Source: Methylobacterium sp. BTF04 (GTDB lineage Bacteria; Pseudomonadota; Alphaproteobacteria; Rhizobiales; Beijerinckiaceae). Taken from it: DNA of 64,000 nucleotides. The position numbers were made by a program, and so were the translations under genes. Shown here in pieces: positions 8,096-18,641 of the stretch. The DNA lies in assembly GCF_010692745.1 (NCBI RefSeq), contig NZ_JAAHTB010000005.1, forward strand, positions 62,001 to 126,000. The letters are read 5' to 3'. Numbering within the stretch: position 1 is the first letter of the stretch; each line of letters starts with the position of its first letter. A model generated the notes under the pieces. It was not told the origin of the DNA. It worked only from the letters and a program-made list of their open reading frames with translations, and ran no database searches.

Positions 8096-9019
8096 ATGAT
8101 CCAGCGCCCCCTCCGTATCGGTACCCGCGGCAGCCCGATGGCGTTGGCCCAAACCGGGATGGTGCGCGACCAGATCGTCGCCGCCAATCCGGGCCTTCAG
8201 ACCGAGATCGTCGTGGTCAACACGGTGGCCGACCGCATCCTCGACCGGCCGCTCTCGGAGATCGGCGGCAAGGGCCTGTTCACCAAGGAACTGGAACAGG
8301 CCCTCTACGACGACACGGTCGACGTAGCGGTCCACTCGATGAAGGACGTGGAGACGTGGCTGCCCGATGGCCTCGTCATCGCCTGCATCCTGGAGCGCGA
8401 CGACCCGCGCGACGCCTTTCTCTCGCCACGCGCCGCGGGCTTCTCCGATCTGCCCGCAGGGTCCCGCATCGGAACTTCGTCCCTGCGCCGTGCCGCCCAG
8501 GTGCTGATGCGCCGGCCGGATCTGCGCATCGTGCCGCTGCGCGGCAACGCCAACACCCGCATGCGCAAGCTGGAGGAGGGGACCTGCGACGCGACGCTGC
8601 TGGCCTTGTGCGGCCTGGAGCGTCTCGGCATGGCCGAAATGGCGCGCTCTGTCCTGTCGGTGGACGAGATGCTGCCGGCAGTGGCGCAGGGCGCCCTCGG
8701 CATCGAATGCCGCGAGGCCGATTCCGAGGTGCGCGCCCTGCTGGCGCCGCTGGTCTCGTCGCGGGCCACGGCGGAACTGGCAGCCGAGCGCGGATTGCTC
8801 GCAGAGCTCGACGGATCGTGCCGGACACCCATCGCGGCGCTCGCCCGGATCGAGGGCAACACCCTCAATCTCGACGGCCTGCTGTTTCTCCCCGACGGCA
8901 GCGCCCACTGGGCGGTGCAGCGCTCCGGCCTCGTCGCCGATGCCGCCCGGATCGGGGCGGAGGCGGGCGCCGAACTCAAGCGCGCTGCCGGCGACACCTA
9001 CGCGAAGCACCTGCAATAG
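8096..9019 (+). CDS. hemC: Hydroxymethylbilane synthase (porphobilinogen deaminase)
   Basis: This 307-residue enzyme joins four porphobilinogen units into hydroxymethylbilane in haem, sirohaem, cobalamin and bacteriochlorophyll synthesis. The N-terminal RIGTRGSPMALAQ, the GGKGLFTKELE loop, the VHSMKDV catalytic Asp region, the GTSSLRRAAQ stretch and the dipyrromethane-cofactor Cys242 in LDGSCRTP are all present. Length is normal for the family. The ATG at 8096 was chosen because the 86-residue upstream extension is low-complexity and non-homologous. The gene stands alone here and converges with the GSCFA gene, whose stop is 7 bp away. Confidence 0.97.
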   Translation: MIQRPLRIGTRGSPMALAQTGMVRDQIVAANPGLQTEIVVVNTVADRILDRPLSEIGGKGLFTKELEQALYDDTVDVAVHSMKDVETWLPDGLVIACILERDDPRDAFLSPRAAGFSDLPAGSRIGTSSLRRAAQVLMRRPDLRIVPLRGNANTRMRKLEEGTCDATLLALCGLERLGMAEMARSVLSVDEMLPAVAQGALGIECREADSEVRALLAPLVSSRATAELAAERGLLAELDGSCRTPIAALARIEGNTLNLDGLLFLPDGSAHWAVQRSGLVADAARIGAEAGAELKRAAGDTYAKHLQ

Positions 9020-9026
9020 GCTGGCG

Positions 9027-10082
9027 TCAGGCGAGGCTGCGCTCGATCGCCTCCTCGTCGCAGATAATTCCTGCAGCGCGCGCGTATTCGAACCCGAGCG
9101 GGCTCGTGACGATGGAGCGTTCCGCCGTCTCGGTGAAGGCGTCGAGGAAGACCCGCATCACATGGGCGACGGCGGCCGGGGTTACCGTACGCAGATCGTC
9201 GTCGTAATAGCGCGCGGCATTGGCCGTGCTGGTGACGATCTCGTAGGAGGGAAAATAGATCGCCCGCGGTTCGGCCGCGCAGACCTCCTCGGCCGCCACC
9301 CGCAGGGCCGCCTTGCTGTAGGCGTTCGAGACCAGGACGTGCCGGTCGGCGTAGGACGCGATGAGCGGGACCGGCGAGACCGTGAGGATCACCCGTGCGC
9401 GCGGGTTCACGCCGAACAGCCGGTCGAGGAAGACCAGCATGTCGGCACGGACCTCCCCCGCCCGCGCGTTGACGAAGGCGTAGGTCTCCGGATCGAAGCT
9501 TCCGCCGATCACGCCGGGGGCGACGGGGAGCATCGCCCCGTCCGCGCGGTGCATCCAGCCCTCCGTCAGGCCGAGGGTGAATACGAACACATCGAGGCTT
9601 TCGAACATCGTCCTCACGGCCGCGAGATGGTCGGCCCGCGACGCGGCGAGTTCGGATTCGTCGGCAAAACCCTCGGGATCGATGCCGGGACGGAACGGAT
9701 CGACGAGGCGCCCGTCCGGCCGCGCCCAGGCCGACAGCTCCGGGGTAAAGCTGCCATAGGCCCGATCGAACAGCTGCAGGAGCTGGCGCGCCGTGTAGAC
9801 GTTGCCGTAGCGCGCCGAAAAGGTGCCGTACTGGCGCGTCGCCGCGATCCCGGCCGCCAGATCCGATGGGGCCATCTCGGCCAGGTAATGGTTGAAGCCC
9901 GCCTCCGACAGCGCGCGGGCGACATGCTGGGCAAAGCAGCTTCCGGCGGTGGCGACGCGGGCATCCCGCGTGATGGTGAAGCGCGCGCTCGGTCCGGGCG
10001 CCAGTGCGAAGGGGGGAACCCCGGCCACGACCTTGCGCCAGAATCGCTCGGCCGGTAGATCGGCATAAGGGTTTTTCACCAC
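9027..10082 (-). CDS. GSCFA domain protein, putative glycan-modifying esterase/acyltransferase
   Basis: This protein of about 351 residues carries the GSCFA family signature (AGSCFAQHVARAL) near residue 45 and the related QYGTFSARYGN and FTLGLTEGW segments. GSCFA proteins are a poorly characterised SGNH-hydrolase-like family often found with polysaccharide genes. The GTG at 10082 follows GGAG with eight bases of spacing; a longer GTG start at 10106 is also possible. No signal peptide or membrane span is seen. It is divergent from a WcbI-type gene with only a short gap, suggesting a shared promoter and task. The enzymatic reaction is unproven. Confidence 0.8.
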   Translation of the reverse strand: MVKNPYADLPAERFWRKVVAGVPPFALAPGPSARFTITRDARVATAGSCFAQHVARALSEAGFNHYLAEMAPSDLAAGIAATRQYGTFSARYGNVYTARQLLQLFDRAYGSFTPELSAWARPDGRLVDPFRPGIDPEGFADESELAASRADHLAAVRTMFESLDVFVFTLGLTEGWMHRADGAMLPVAPGVIGGSFDPETYAFVNARAGEVRADMLVFLDRLFGVNPRARVILTVSPVPLIASYADRHVLVSNAYSKAALRVAAEEVCAAEPRAIYFPSYEIVTSTANAARYYDDDLRTVTPAAVAHVMRVFLDAFTETAERSIVTSPLGFEYARAAGIICDEEAIERSLA

Positions 10083-10166
10083 GGCGGCATCTCCATCCGA
10101 GCGCACACGACATTGCCGCGCAAGATCGCCTCACACGGCCGCACCCTCGCACGATCGGTCTCTTCG

Positions 10167-11159
10167 ATGCGATCCTGGGCGGGAGCGTGGCGCCGCAGGC
10201 CTCCGGACGATGGGTCCGCCCCGAAGCGTACCGGCGCGCGCATCGCGGTCATCGGCAATTGCCAGGCCGACGGCATCGCGCAATCGCTCCGGCTGCTCCT
10301 GCCCGACGCGGCGGTAAGCCTTCTCCCGGTGGCGTCGCTGGCGCGAAATCACGGCAGCCTCGACCGGTTGACGGACCACCTGATCGGGTTCGACCACGTC
10401 TTCTCGCAGTTCTTTCCCGAAGGCTTCGTGGAGGGCGGCAACGTCCATGCGCTGGCCGCCGGAGATTCGCGGTTCCGGCTGTTCCCGACCATCCTGTTTC
10501 CCGGCTTCCATCCCGACATGGTGCATGTGGGCGATGTCGAAGCGCTCTCGGCAGCCCGCCTGGTGTCGTCGCCGGTGGGGCCGTACCACTCGGCGATCGC
10601 GCTGTGCGCCTATCTCGAGGGCCTCGACGTCGACGCCACCGTGGCCCTGTTTCGGGACGCGGTCTTCGCCCGGCTCGGCTATTACGCGGCCTGGGACGAC
10701 GCGACGACCTATCTGCTCGGCAGTGCCCGCGATCTCGCCTTTCCCCTCGACCGCGACTTCGCGCTCTGGACCCGGCGGGGCTGCTTCATGCACGTCCTCA
10801 ATCATCCAAAGCTGTTCGTTCTCGGCGATGTCGCCCGGCGCCTCGCCATTGAGGCCGGCCTCGCGCCGCTTCCGGTGGCCGTGGAGGATTACCTCGCCGA
10901 CGAGCTGGCGGCCGATGCGGTCTGGCCGCTCTATCCCGAGATCGCAGCGCGCTATGGCCTCCGGGGCGCCACGCTGTTCAAGCGCAAGGGGCGCCCCGGT
11001 GCGGTGCCGGTGCTCTTCGATCTCCCCGCCTTCGTCGCGGCCAGCTTCGCTATCTATGCCTGCTACCGAGTGGAGGCCCTCGCCTGCGGCCGGGTCGAAG
11101 CGTGGCGGCAAAGCGAAGCGGTCCGCGCGCTGTTCCACGGCGCCGACACCGCGGCGTGA
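10167..11159 (+). CDS. WcbI family putative polysaccharide acyltransferase
   Basis: The protein begins its conserved region with RIAVIGNCQADGIAQSL, the GNCQ motif of WcbI-type proteins, linked to capsule or exopolysaccharide synthesis and proposed to transfer acyl groups. Later segments such as FSQFFPEGF and the PTILFPGFHPDM stretch fit the family. The C-terminal half includes an ALWTRRGCFMHVLNHP stretch. The ATG at 10167 gives 330 residues; a TTG at 10113 would add 18 residues but has no ribosome site. Neither start has a strong Shine-Dalgarno. It is paired divergently with the GSCFA gene. Confidence 0.75.
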   Translation: MRSWAGAWRRRPPDDGSAPKRTGARIAVIGNCQADGIAQSLRLLLPDAAVSLLPVASLARNHGSLDRLTDHLIGFDHVFSQFFPEGFVEGGNVHALAAGDSRFRLFPTILFPGFHPDMVHVGDVEALSAARLVSSPVGPYHSAIALCAYLEGLDVDATVALFRDAVFARLGYYAAWDDATTYLLGSARDLAFPLDRDFALWTRRGCFMHVLNHPKLFVLGDVARRLAIEAGLAPLPVAVEDYLADELAADAVWPLYPEIAARYGLRGATLFKRKGRPGAVPVLFDLPAFVAASFAIYACYRVEALACGRVEAWRQSEAVRALFHGADTAA

Positions 11160-11238
11160 CCGTGCAGCAACTTCGCGGGATTCGGGCGCCGGATCGCGCG
11201 ACGAAATCCGATCATCCCAAGCGATAAATCGACACGAC

Positions 11239-11634
11239 TCAGCCCACGGCACGCAGTGGTGAGACAGCGGCCGCGCCCATCATCATCCGGGCGATGGCGA
11301 CGACATCGTGCATGCGAAACGGCTTGCGCAGGAAGATGCTGCCCGGCACCGAGCGGCGATCGATGCGCCCTGCCGTCGAAGCGTAAATGACCGGGCGGTC
11401 CGGATTCACCGTGCGGTAGGCATCGGCCACGGTCCAGCCGTCGATGAGGCCCGGCAGGTTGATGTCGGTGAGCAGCCAATCGAGCTTGGCGCCCTTTTCG
11501 CGGATCAACGCCAGTGCGGCTTCGCCGCTCGATGCCGCGACGACCTGCGCACCCTCTCGTTCACAGAGCGTGGTGAGCATTTCGAGGAGGAGATAGTTGT
11601 CCTCCACAACGAGAACCTGTCGTCCGTTCGCCAT
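11239..11634 (-). CDS. Single-domain response regulator (CheY-like)
   Basis: This 131-residue protein is one receiver domain with no output domain. The acidic pair Glu11-Asp12, phospho-acceptor Asp57 in LLTDINLPG and Lys104 in FLRKPF are all present, so it should be phosphorylatable. Such proteins act as phosphate sinks, shuttles to Hpt proteins, or by protein contact. The ATG at 11634 has a GGTGG ribosome site; a TTG at 11646 is less likely. It diverges from a gene for an Hpt domain, suggesting both serve one phosphorelay. A CtrA-like box lies between them. Confidence 0.88.
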   Translation of the reverse strand: MANGRQVLVVEDNYLLLEMLTTLCEREGAQVVAASSGEAALALIREKGAKLDWLLTDINLPGLIDGWTVADAYRTVNPDRPVIYASTAGRIDRRSVPGSIFLRKPFRMHDVVAIARMMMGAAAVSPLRAVG

Positions 11635-11678
11635 AAGTGCCACCAACTCTTTGCAGAGATGAATCAGTCAGATAATGG

Positions 11679-11693
11679 TTAAAGCCCGATCAA
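11679..11693 (+). promoter_or_regulatory. CtrA-like box between response regulator and Hpt genes
   Basis: TTAA, seven bases, then TCAA followed by C matches the CtrA site TTAA-N7-TTAAC with one mismatch. It lies 49 bp before the Hpt ATG at 11742 and 45 bp from the response regulator start, where it could control either gene. Confidence 0.4.
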
Positions 11694-11741
11694 CATGAGG
11701 TGTGGATCATCGACTTTGAGCCCCTGCAAGCAGCCGTGGAC

Positions 11742-12122
11742 ATGACGATGCCGGACCGTCCGTCCTCAGAAGAGGTTTCGTTGCAGGCCGTTGAGGATCA
11801 CCCGATCTACGATTCCGATACGCTGGCGGAGCTCGAGGTCATGTTCGGCCGCTCGCACCTGATGGACCTTCTGTCCCGTCTGAAGGTCGAGATCGGCAGC
11901 CGCCTGAACGGTTCCGCCTCGGATCGCGCCACCCTCGGGCATGATGCCCACACCCTGCTGTCGGTCAGCGGCTCCCTCGGTTTCACCGATCTGTCGCGGC
12001 GGTGCTTCGAGATCGAACGGGCCTGCCTGCGTGGCGAAGACCTCGCCGCGCCGCTTCACGCAGCCCGTATGGCGGCCGCCGGTGCGATACGGGCGATCAC
12101 GGACCTGGAAACCCAGGGCTGA
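11742..12122 (+). CDS. Hpt domain protein (histidine phosphotransferase)
   Basis: This protein of about 126 residues is a four-helix Hpt module. The phospho-acceptor is His70 in GHDAHTLLSVSGSLGF, which aligns with the usual AHTLKGSAGNLG motif; the Lys-Gly after the His is replaced by Leu-Ser, which is seen in functional Hpts but is less common. There is no kinase or receiver domain attached. The ATG at 11742 is preferred; a GTG at 11700 would extend it by 14 residues, and neither has a strong ribosome site. With the divergent receiver protein it probably forms part of a phosphorelay whose kinase lies elsewhere. Confidence 0.75.
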   Translation: MTMPDRPSSEEVSLQAVEDHPIYDSDTLAELEVMFGRSHLMDLLSRLKVEIGSRLNGSASDRATLGHDAHTLLSVSGSLGFTDLSRRCFEIERACLRGEDLAAPLHAARMAAAGAIRAITDLETQG

Positions 12123-12285
12123 CACAGCCTGTTGCCGGGGCGCAACAGCTTGGCCGTAACGGGTCAGGGCGACCCGATCGCCGCGGCCGTGCCGCAATGT
12201 CCGAAGACATCCTGGCTCGGCTGAAGGCATGGATTCTCTGTGTCCGCTAACACATCCCGGATCTTTGATCAGCCGATCGCAAGGC

Positions 12286-12303
12286 TCCGTCAAGGTTGAC
12301 GGA
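12286..12303. repeat. 18-bp perfect palindrome upstream of pal
   Basis: TCCGTCAA-GG-TTGACGGA is an inverted repeat with 8-bp arms that embeds a TTGAC element, 114 bp before the pal start. It lies in the 294-bp gap after the Hpt gene, which holds no gene. It may be an operator; it is not followed by a T run, so it is unlikely to be a terminator. Confidence 0.5.
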
Positions 12304-12416
12304 ACCTTCGCTTAACCCCGCCGGACTAGACACGGCGCAACCGACACGCCCGACCGGGCATCCGCCGCCCCGAACGGGCTCTCGAAGCCGTCGGCATCGT
12401 CCGAGGAGAACAGACC

Positions 12417-12917
12417 ATGGTCACGATCGCGCGCTTCCGCGTGCTCCCGCTGGCGGCAGCCCTCTGCGCCGCCCTGAGCGTCGCCGCCTGCACCAACGAC
12501 AAGGATCTCGCCGACGCCTCCGGTTTCGGCGCCGGGGCCAACACCCCGGGCAGTGCCCAGGATTTCGTGGTGAACGTCGGTGACCGGGTGTTCTTCGAAT
12601 CGGATTCCACCGATCTCACCGCCACCGCCACCGCCACCCTCGACAAGCAGTCGACCTGGCTGCAGCGCTATCCGCGCTACACCTTCCTTGTCGAAGGCCA
12701 TGCCGACGAGCGCGGCACCCGCGAATACAACTTCTCGCTGGGCGAGCGTCGCGCGCAGTCGGTGAGGGACTACCTCGCCTCGCGCGGCATCGCCGCCGGC
12801 CGTATCCGTACGGTGTCCTACGGCAAGGAACGCCCGGTGGCGGTCTGCAACGACATTTCGTGCTGGTCGCAGAACCGGCGTGCGGTGACGGTGCTCGATC
12901 GCGGCGCCGGTTCATAG
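12417..12917 (+). CDS. pal: Peptidoglycan-associated outer-membrane lipoprotein Pal
   Basis: This 166-residue lipoprotein has a signal peptide with lipobox SVAAC and acylated Cys25. An OmpA-type peptidoglycan-binding domain follows, containing VFFESDSTDLT, the FLVEGHADERGTREYN core and the NRRAVTVL end. Pal anchors the outer membrane to the cell wall and works with TolB and TolQRA in cell-envelope constriction. The ATG has an excellent GAGGAGAA site at 12402-12409. It leads the pal-cpoB-tilS-ftsH series, but the tolB gene usually found just upstream in related bacteria is absent. Confidence 0.97.
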   Translation: MVTIARFRVLPLAAALCAALSVAACTNDKDLADASGFGAGANTPGSAQDFVVNVGDRVFFESDSTDLTATATATLDKQSTWLQRYPRYTFLVEGHADERGTREYNFSLGERRAQSVRDYLASRGIAAGRIRTVSYGKERPVAVCNDISCWSQNRRAVTVLDRGAGS

Positions 12918-13021
12918 GACCGACGACGGCCCGACTTTTGCCGCGGTGGGGTGCAACTGTTATGGGGCGGCGCACCGTCACAGGTGCGCCCTTCCGACAC
13001 GATCATCGGTGCCGAACCGTC

Positions 13022-13969
13022 ATGCTTGCCCGTCTGCTTCTCGCAACCTGTATCGCCTTCGTCGCCGTCGCCCCGGCGACGGCCCAGGACGCGTCCGAGT
13101 TCGTCGTGCGTCTGAACCGGCTGGAGAACCAGTCCCGGCAGACGGCGGGCCAGATCGAGACGCTGCAATACGAGAACCGCCAGCTCAAGGAGCAACTGCG
13201 GAAGTTCCAGGAGGACGTCGAGTTCCGCCTGCAGGAAGGCAAGGGCGGCCGCCCGGCGTCCGGCCCCTCCGGCACCAATCCGGGGGCGGCCAAGCCGCAG
13301 AAGCGCAGCGATGCCTTCGATCCCGACCAGAATCCCGGCCGCCCGGGTACGCCGATGCAGCTCGGCACGACGACCCCCTCGATCGCGCCATCCTCGGCTG
13401 CCGAGGCGCCGCGCGGTCGCAGCGTCCCCCCCACGGTGGTCGAGGCCGACGATGAGGAGCCGGGCCTGTCGCCGCCCGGCCTCGGCGGCCCGGTGGACCT
13501 GACGCCGCCATCGCGTGTCCCGACCACCGGCGCCTTGTCGACGCCGAGCCGCCCAGCGAGCGTCGCGGCCACCGGTACCGGCGACGCGCGCGCCGATTAC
13601 GAAGCGGCCTACGCCTATATCCTTCAACGGCAATACGAGCAGGCGGAGATGGGGCTGCGCCAGTTCATCCAATCGCACCCGCGCGACAATCTGGTGCCGT
13701 CGGCGACCTACTGGCTCGGAGAGAGCTATCTCCAGCGCAATCGCAATCGCGAAGCCGCCGAGCAATTTCTGAAGGTATCCACCGACTACGCCCGTTCGCC
13801 CCAGGCGCCCGACGCGATGCTGAAACTCGGTGCGTCGCTCAACGCCCTCGGCGCGCGTGAGCAGGCCTGTGCGACGCTCGCCGAACTCGATCGCAAATTC
13901 CCGGCGGCGGGGCAGAGCGTCCGGCAGGGCGTCGCCCGCGAGCAGAAGCGCGCGCGCTGCACGGGGTGA
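13022..13969 (+). CDS. cpoB: Cell division coordinator CpoB (YbgF), Tol-Pal partner
   Basis: This 315-residue periplasmic protein has a signal peptide (cleavage after ATAQ near residue 23) and a coiled coil at about 30-70 (RLENQSRQTAGQIETLQYEN). A long Pro/Gly-rich linker leads to a C-terminal TPR domain at about 195-315 with YEAAYAYILQRQYEQA repeats. CpoB links peptidoglycan synthesis with Tol-Pal constriction during division. The ATG at 13022 is the only start that gives a signal peptide. The gene ends in a 4-base overlap with tilS, implying translational coupling. The linker is longer than in E. coli. Confidence 0.93.
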   Translation: MLARLLLATCIAFVAVAPATAQDASEFVVRLNRLENQSRQTAGQIETLQYENRQLKEQLRKFQEDVEFRLQEGKGGRPASGPSGTNPGAAKPQKRSDAFDPDQNPGRPGTPMQLGTTTPSIAPSSAAEAPRGRSVPPTVVEADDEEPGLSPPGLGGPVDLTPPSRVPTTGALSTPSRPASVAATGTGDARADYEAAYAYILQRQYEQAEMGLRQFIQSHPRDNLVPSATYWLGESYLQRNRNREAAEQFLKVSTDYARSPQAPDAMLKLGASLNALGAREQACATLAELDRKFPAAGQSVRQGVAREQKRARCTG

Positions 13970-15078
13970 ATCCAGCGGACGACAGCACCGCCCGTATCGA
14001 GGCGACCCTCCGGCCCTACCTCGTCTCAGAGGAGCCGGCAGCCATCGTCCTCGCGGTCTCGGGCGGCCCGGATTCCACCGCCCTGATGCAGGCGGCCGCG
14101 CGGGTCGGTGGATCGGGTCAGCTTCACGTCGCCACGATCGACCATGGCCTGCGTGCGGAATCCGCCGCCGAAGCCCAATCCGTCGGGTTCCTGGCGCGAC
14201 GCCTCGGCCTTGCCCATCATATCCTGCCCTGGACAGACGGGAAGCCGGCTCACGGCATCCAGGCCGCCGCACGGGCGGCGCGCTACACGCTCCTGGCGGA
14301 GTTTGCCCGCCACCATGGCGCCCGGTTGATTCTCACCGGCCACACCCGCGACGATCAAGCCGAGACGGTGCTGATGCGACTTCTGGCCGGCAGCGGCCCA
14401 GCGGGCCTCGCCGGCATGCGGCGCGAGCGCAATCTCGGCGACGGCGTGCACCTCGCACGGCCTTTCCTCGCGATCCCGAAGGCCGATCTCGTCGCCTATT
14501 GCGAGGCGATGGGGCTCGCATTCGTGAGCGACCCATCGAATTACGACGCGCGTTTCGCCCGCGCCCGCCTGCGTCGCCTCATGCCCGAACTCGCCGGGGA
14601 GGGCTTGAGCACTGCACGGCTGTGTCGCCTCTCCGAGCGTGTCGCCCGAGACGACGATGCCCTGGCCCGAGCCGCTCGAAACACCCTCGCCGAGGTCCAC
14701 AAGGCGAAGACCGTCGACGGACTCGTCCTCGACGGTGCCGGTCTCGTCGCGGTTGCGGACGCCATCGTCCTGCGGGTGGTGGCGCTGGCGCTCGAACAGG
14801 CGGGGGGAGGGGGCGTCGTCCGGCTCGAACGCCTTGAACATCTCGTCCTCGATGCGATCCTCCCGGCCTTGCGCCTGCGCATGCCCCTGCGCCGGACCCT
14901 GTCCGGGCTCCTGTTCGAGGCGACTCGGACCGGTGATCTGCGCGTCGGCCCGGCACCGCCCCGACGCCCGACTCACCCTCGCCTGGGGACGGACGGCGAC
15001 GGCCTTGCCGCAGGGCCGACCGATTTACTTGGCAAGGAGAGCCGCGCTGCCTACATTGCGCTTAAGCGTCCGGACTGA
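13966..15078 (+). CDS. tilS: tRNA(Ile)-lysidine synthetase TilS
   Basis: This 370-residue N-type ATP pyrophosphatase attaches lysine to C34 of the tRNA-Ile CAU anticodon, changing both codon and amino-acid identity; it is essential. The ATP loop SGGPDST is at 32-38, followed by the TIDHGLR and GHTRDDQAETVLMRL motifs that mark TilS. The start is the GTG at 13966, overlapping the cpoB stop codon. The C-terminal domain is short compared with E. coli TilS, as is usual in alphaproteobacteria. ftsH follows 47 bp later on the same strand. Confidence 0.95.
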   Translation: MNPADDSTARIEATLRPYLVSEEPAAIVLAVSGGPDSTALMQAAARVGGSGQLHVATIDHGLRAESAAEAQSVGFLARRLGLAHHILPWTDGKPAHGIQAAARAARYTLLAEFARHHGARLILTGHTRDDQAETVLMRLLAGSGPAGLAGMRRERNLGDGVHLARPFLAIPKADLVAYCEAMGLAFVSDPSNYDARFARARLRRLMPELAGEGLSTARLCRLSERVARDDDALARAARNTLAEVHKAKTVDGLVLDGAGLVAVADAIVLRVVALALEQAGGGGVVRLERLEHLVLDAILPALRLRMPLRRTLSGLLFEATRTGDLRVGPAPPRRPTHPRLGTDGDGLAAGPTDLLGKESRAAYIALKRPD

Positions 15079-15125
15079 TCCGCCCCGATCGCGCTGCGGA
15101 CCCGGATGCCTCCAGGGATTGATCG

Positions 15126-17048
<1,923 letters not shown>

Positions 17049-17080
17049 CACCGGCGCCCATCCTCCGATTGCGTCATTGA

Positions 17081-17107
17081 CATGAGCCCGCCATCGGCGG
17101 GCTCATG
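17081..17107. terminator. Strong hairpin after ftsH, likely terminator
   Basis: CATGAGCCCGCC (17081-17092) and GGCGGGCTCATG (17096-17107) form a perfect 12-bp stem with an ATC loop, 32 bp after the ftsH stop. The T tract is poor (CATTTC), so termination may be partial or the hairpin may act as a 3' stabiliser. Confidence 0.65.
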
Positions 17108-17193
17108 CATTTCAATGGGCCGCTAACGATACCGCGCGGTCGATCGTGTCCAAGTTGAGGTCGCCCCGACGTCGCAACCTGATCTTCACCGTT

Positions 17194-17214
17194 CCGAATC
17201 GACTATCGATTCGG
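17194..17214. repeat. 21-bp perfect inverted repeat upstream of glmM
   Basis: CCGAATCGA and TCGATTCGG face each other across a CTA spacer, 74 bp before the glmM ATG. No T run follows. It is a candidate regulator site or leader hairpin for glmM. Confidence 0.45.
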
Positions 17215-17288
17215 CGAGTGTTCAGGATTGTCTCGGGTGACGAGATCAGCTGACCTTTATTGTGAACAGAAGACGGGACGCGAAGACC

Positions 17289-18632
17289 ATGTCGCGCAAG
17301 TACTTTGGCACCGATGGCATCCGCGGCCGCGCCAATGGAATCATTACGCCCGAACTCGCCCTGAAGGTCGGGCAAGCGGCGGGCCTGGTGTTCCAACGCG
17401 GCGATCATCGCCACCGGGTCGTCATCGGCAAGGACACGCGCCTGTCGGGCTACATGATCGAAACCGCGCTGATCGCCGGCTTCACCTCGGTGGGTATGGA
17501 CGTGTTGCAGCTCGGACCGATGCCGACCCCGGCGGTGGCGATGCTCACGCGCTCCATGCGCGCCGATATCGGCGTGATGATCTCGGCCTCGCACAACCCG
17601 TTCGAGGATAACGGCATCAAGCTGTTCGGCCCGGACGGGTTCAAGCTCAACGATGATGTCGAGCGCGAGATCGAGGCGCTGATCGACGGCGAGTTGCACA
17701 AGCGGCTCGCCGGCTCGCGCGATCTCGGTCGCGCCAAGCGCGTCGAGAGCGTCCATGCCCGTTACATCGAGTTCGCCAAACGCTCGCTACCGCGCAACAT
17801 CACCCTCGACGGGCTCCGCATCGTCGTCGATTGCGCCAACGGCGCGGCCTATCGCGTGGCGCCCGAGACCCTGTGGGAGCTCGGCGCCGAAGTCATCGCC
17901 ATCGGCGTCGAGCCCGACGGCTTCAACATCAACCAGGATGTCGGTTCGACCGCGCCGGCGGCTCTGGCCGCCAAGGTCCGGGAATTGCGCGCCGATATCG
18001 GTATCGCCCTCGACGGCGATGCGGACCGGGTGCTGATCGTCGACGAGAAGGGCCAATCGGTGGACGGCGACCAGCTCATGGCCGTGGTCGCCCGGTCGTG
18101 GCAGGACGACGATCGCCTGACCCGGCCCGGCCTCGTCGCCACGATCATGTCCAATCTTGGTCTCGAACGCTTCCTCGAAGGTCTCGGGCTGTCCCTGGCG
18201 CGGACAGCGGTGGGCGATCGCTACGTACTCGAGCATATGCGCGAGCACGGCTACAATCTCGGCGGCGAGCAATCCGGCCACATCATCATGTCGGATTACG
18301 CCACCACCGGCGACGGGCTGGTGGCGGCCTTGCAGGTGCTCAGCGTGGTCAAGCGCTCCGACAGGCCGGTGAGCGAGGTCTGCCATTGCTTCGATCCGCT
18401 GCCGCAAATCCTCAGAAACGTCCGCTATCGCTCCGGCCACCCGCTTCAGCAGGAAACCGTGGTCACGGCCATCGCCCAGGCCCGCGCGCGGCTCGGCAAT
18501 GACGGCCGCCTCGTCATTCGCCCGTCCGGCACCGAACCGGTGATCCGGGTCATGGCCGAGGGTGACGATCGCGTCCTCGTATCGGACGTGGTCGATTCGG
18601 TCGTGGAGGCGGTGGCTAAGGCCGCCGCCTGA
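17289..18632 (+). CDS. glmM: Phosphoglucosamine mutase GlmM
   Basis: This 447-residue enzyme interconverts glucosamine-6-phosphate and glucosamine-1-phosphate on the way to UDP-GlcNAc for peptidoglycan and LPS. The start [13 protein letters not shown], the phosphoserine loop ISASHNP (Ser101), the metal loop DGDADR near 244, the GEQSGH sugar loop and the C-terminal [12 protein letters not shown] phosphate site are all intact. Length is normal. It follows ftsH after 240 bp containing a hairpin and an inverted repeat, so it may have its own promoter. Confidence 0.98.
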   Translation: MSRKYFGTDGIRGRANGIITPELALKVGQAAGLVFQRGDHRHRVVIGKDTRLSGYMIETALIAGFTSVGMDVLQLGPMPTPAVAMLTRSMRADIGVMISASHNPFEDNGIKLFGPDGFKLNDDVEREIEALIDGELHKRLAGSRDLGRAKRVESVHARYIEFAKRSLPRNITLDGLRIVVDCANGAAYRVAPETLWELGAEVIAIGVEPDGFNINQDVGSTAPAALAAKVRELRADIGIALDGDADRVLIVDEKGQSVDGDQLMAVVARSWQDDDRLTRPGLVATIMSNLGLERFLEGLGLSLARTAVGDRYVLEHMREHGYNLGGEQSGHIIMSDYATTGDGLVAALQVLSVVKRSDRPVSEVCHCFDPLPQILRNVRYRSGHPLQQETVVTAIAQARARLGNDGRLVIRPSGTEPVIRVMAEGDDRVLVSDVVDSVVEAVAKAAA

Positions 18633-18641
18633 AACTCGGCG

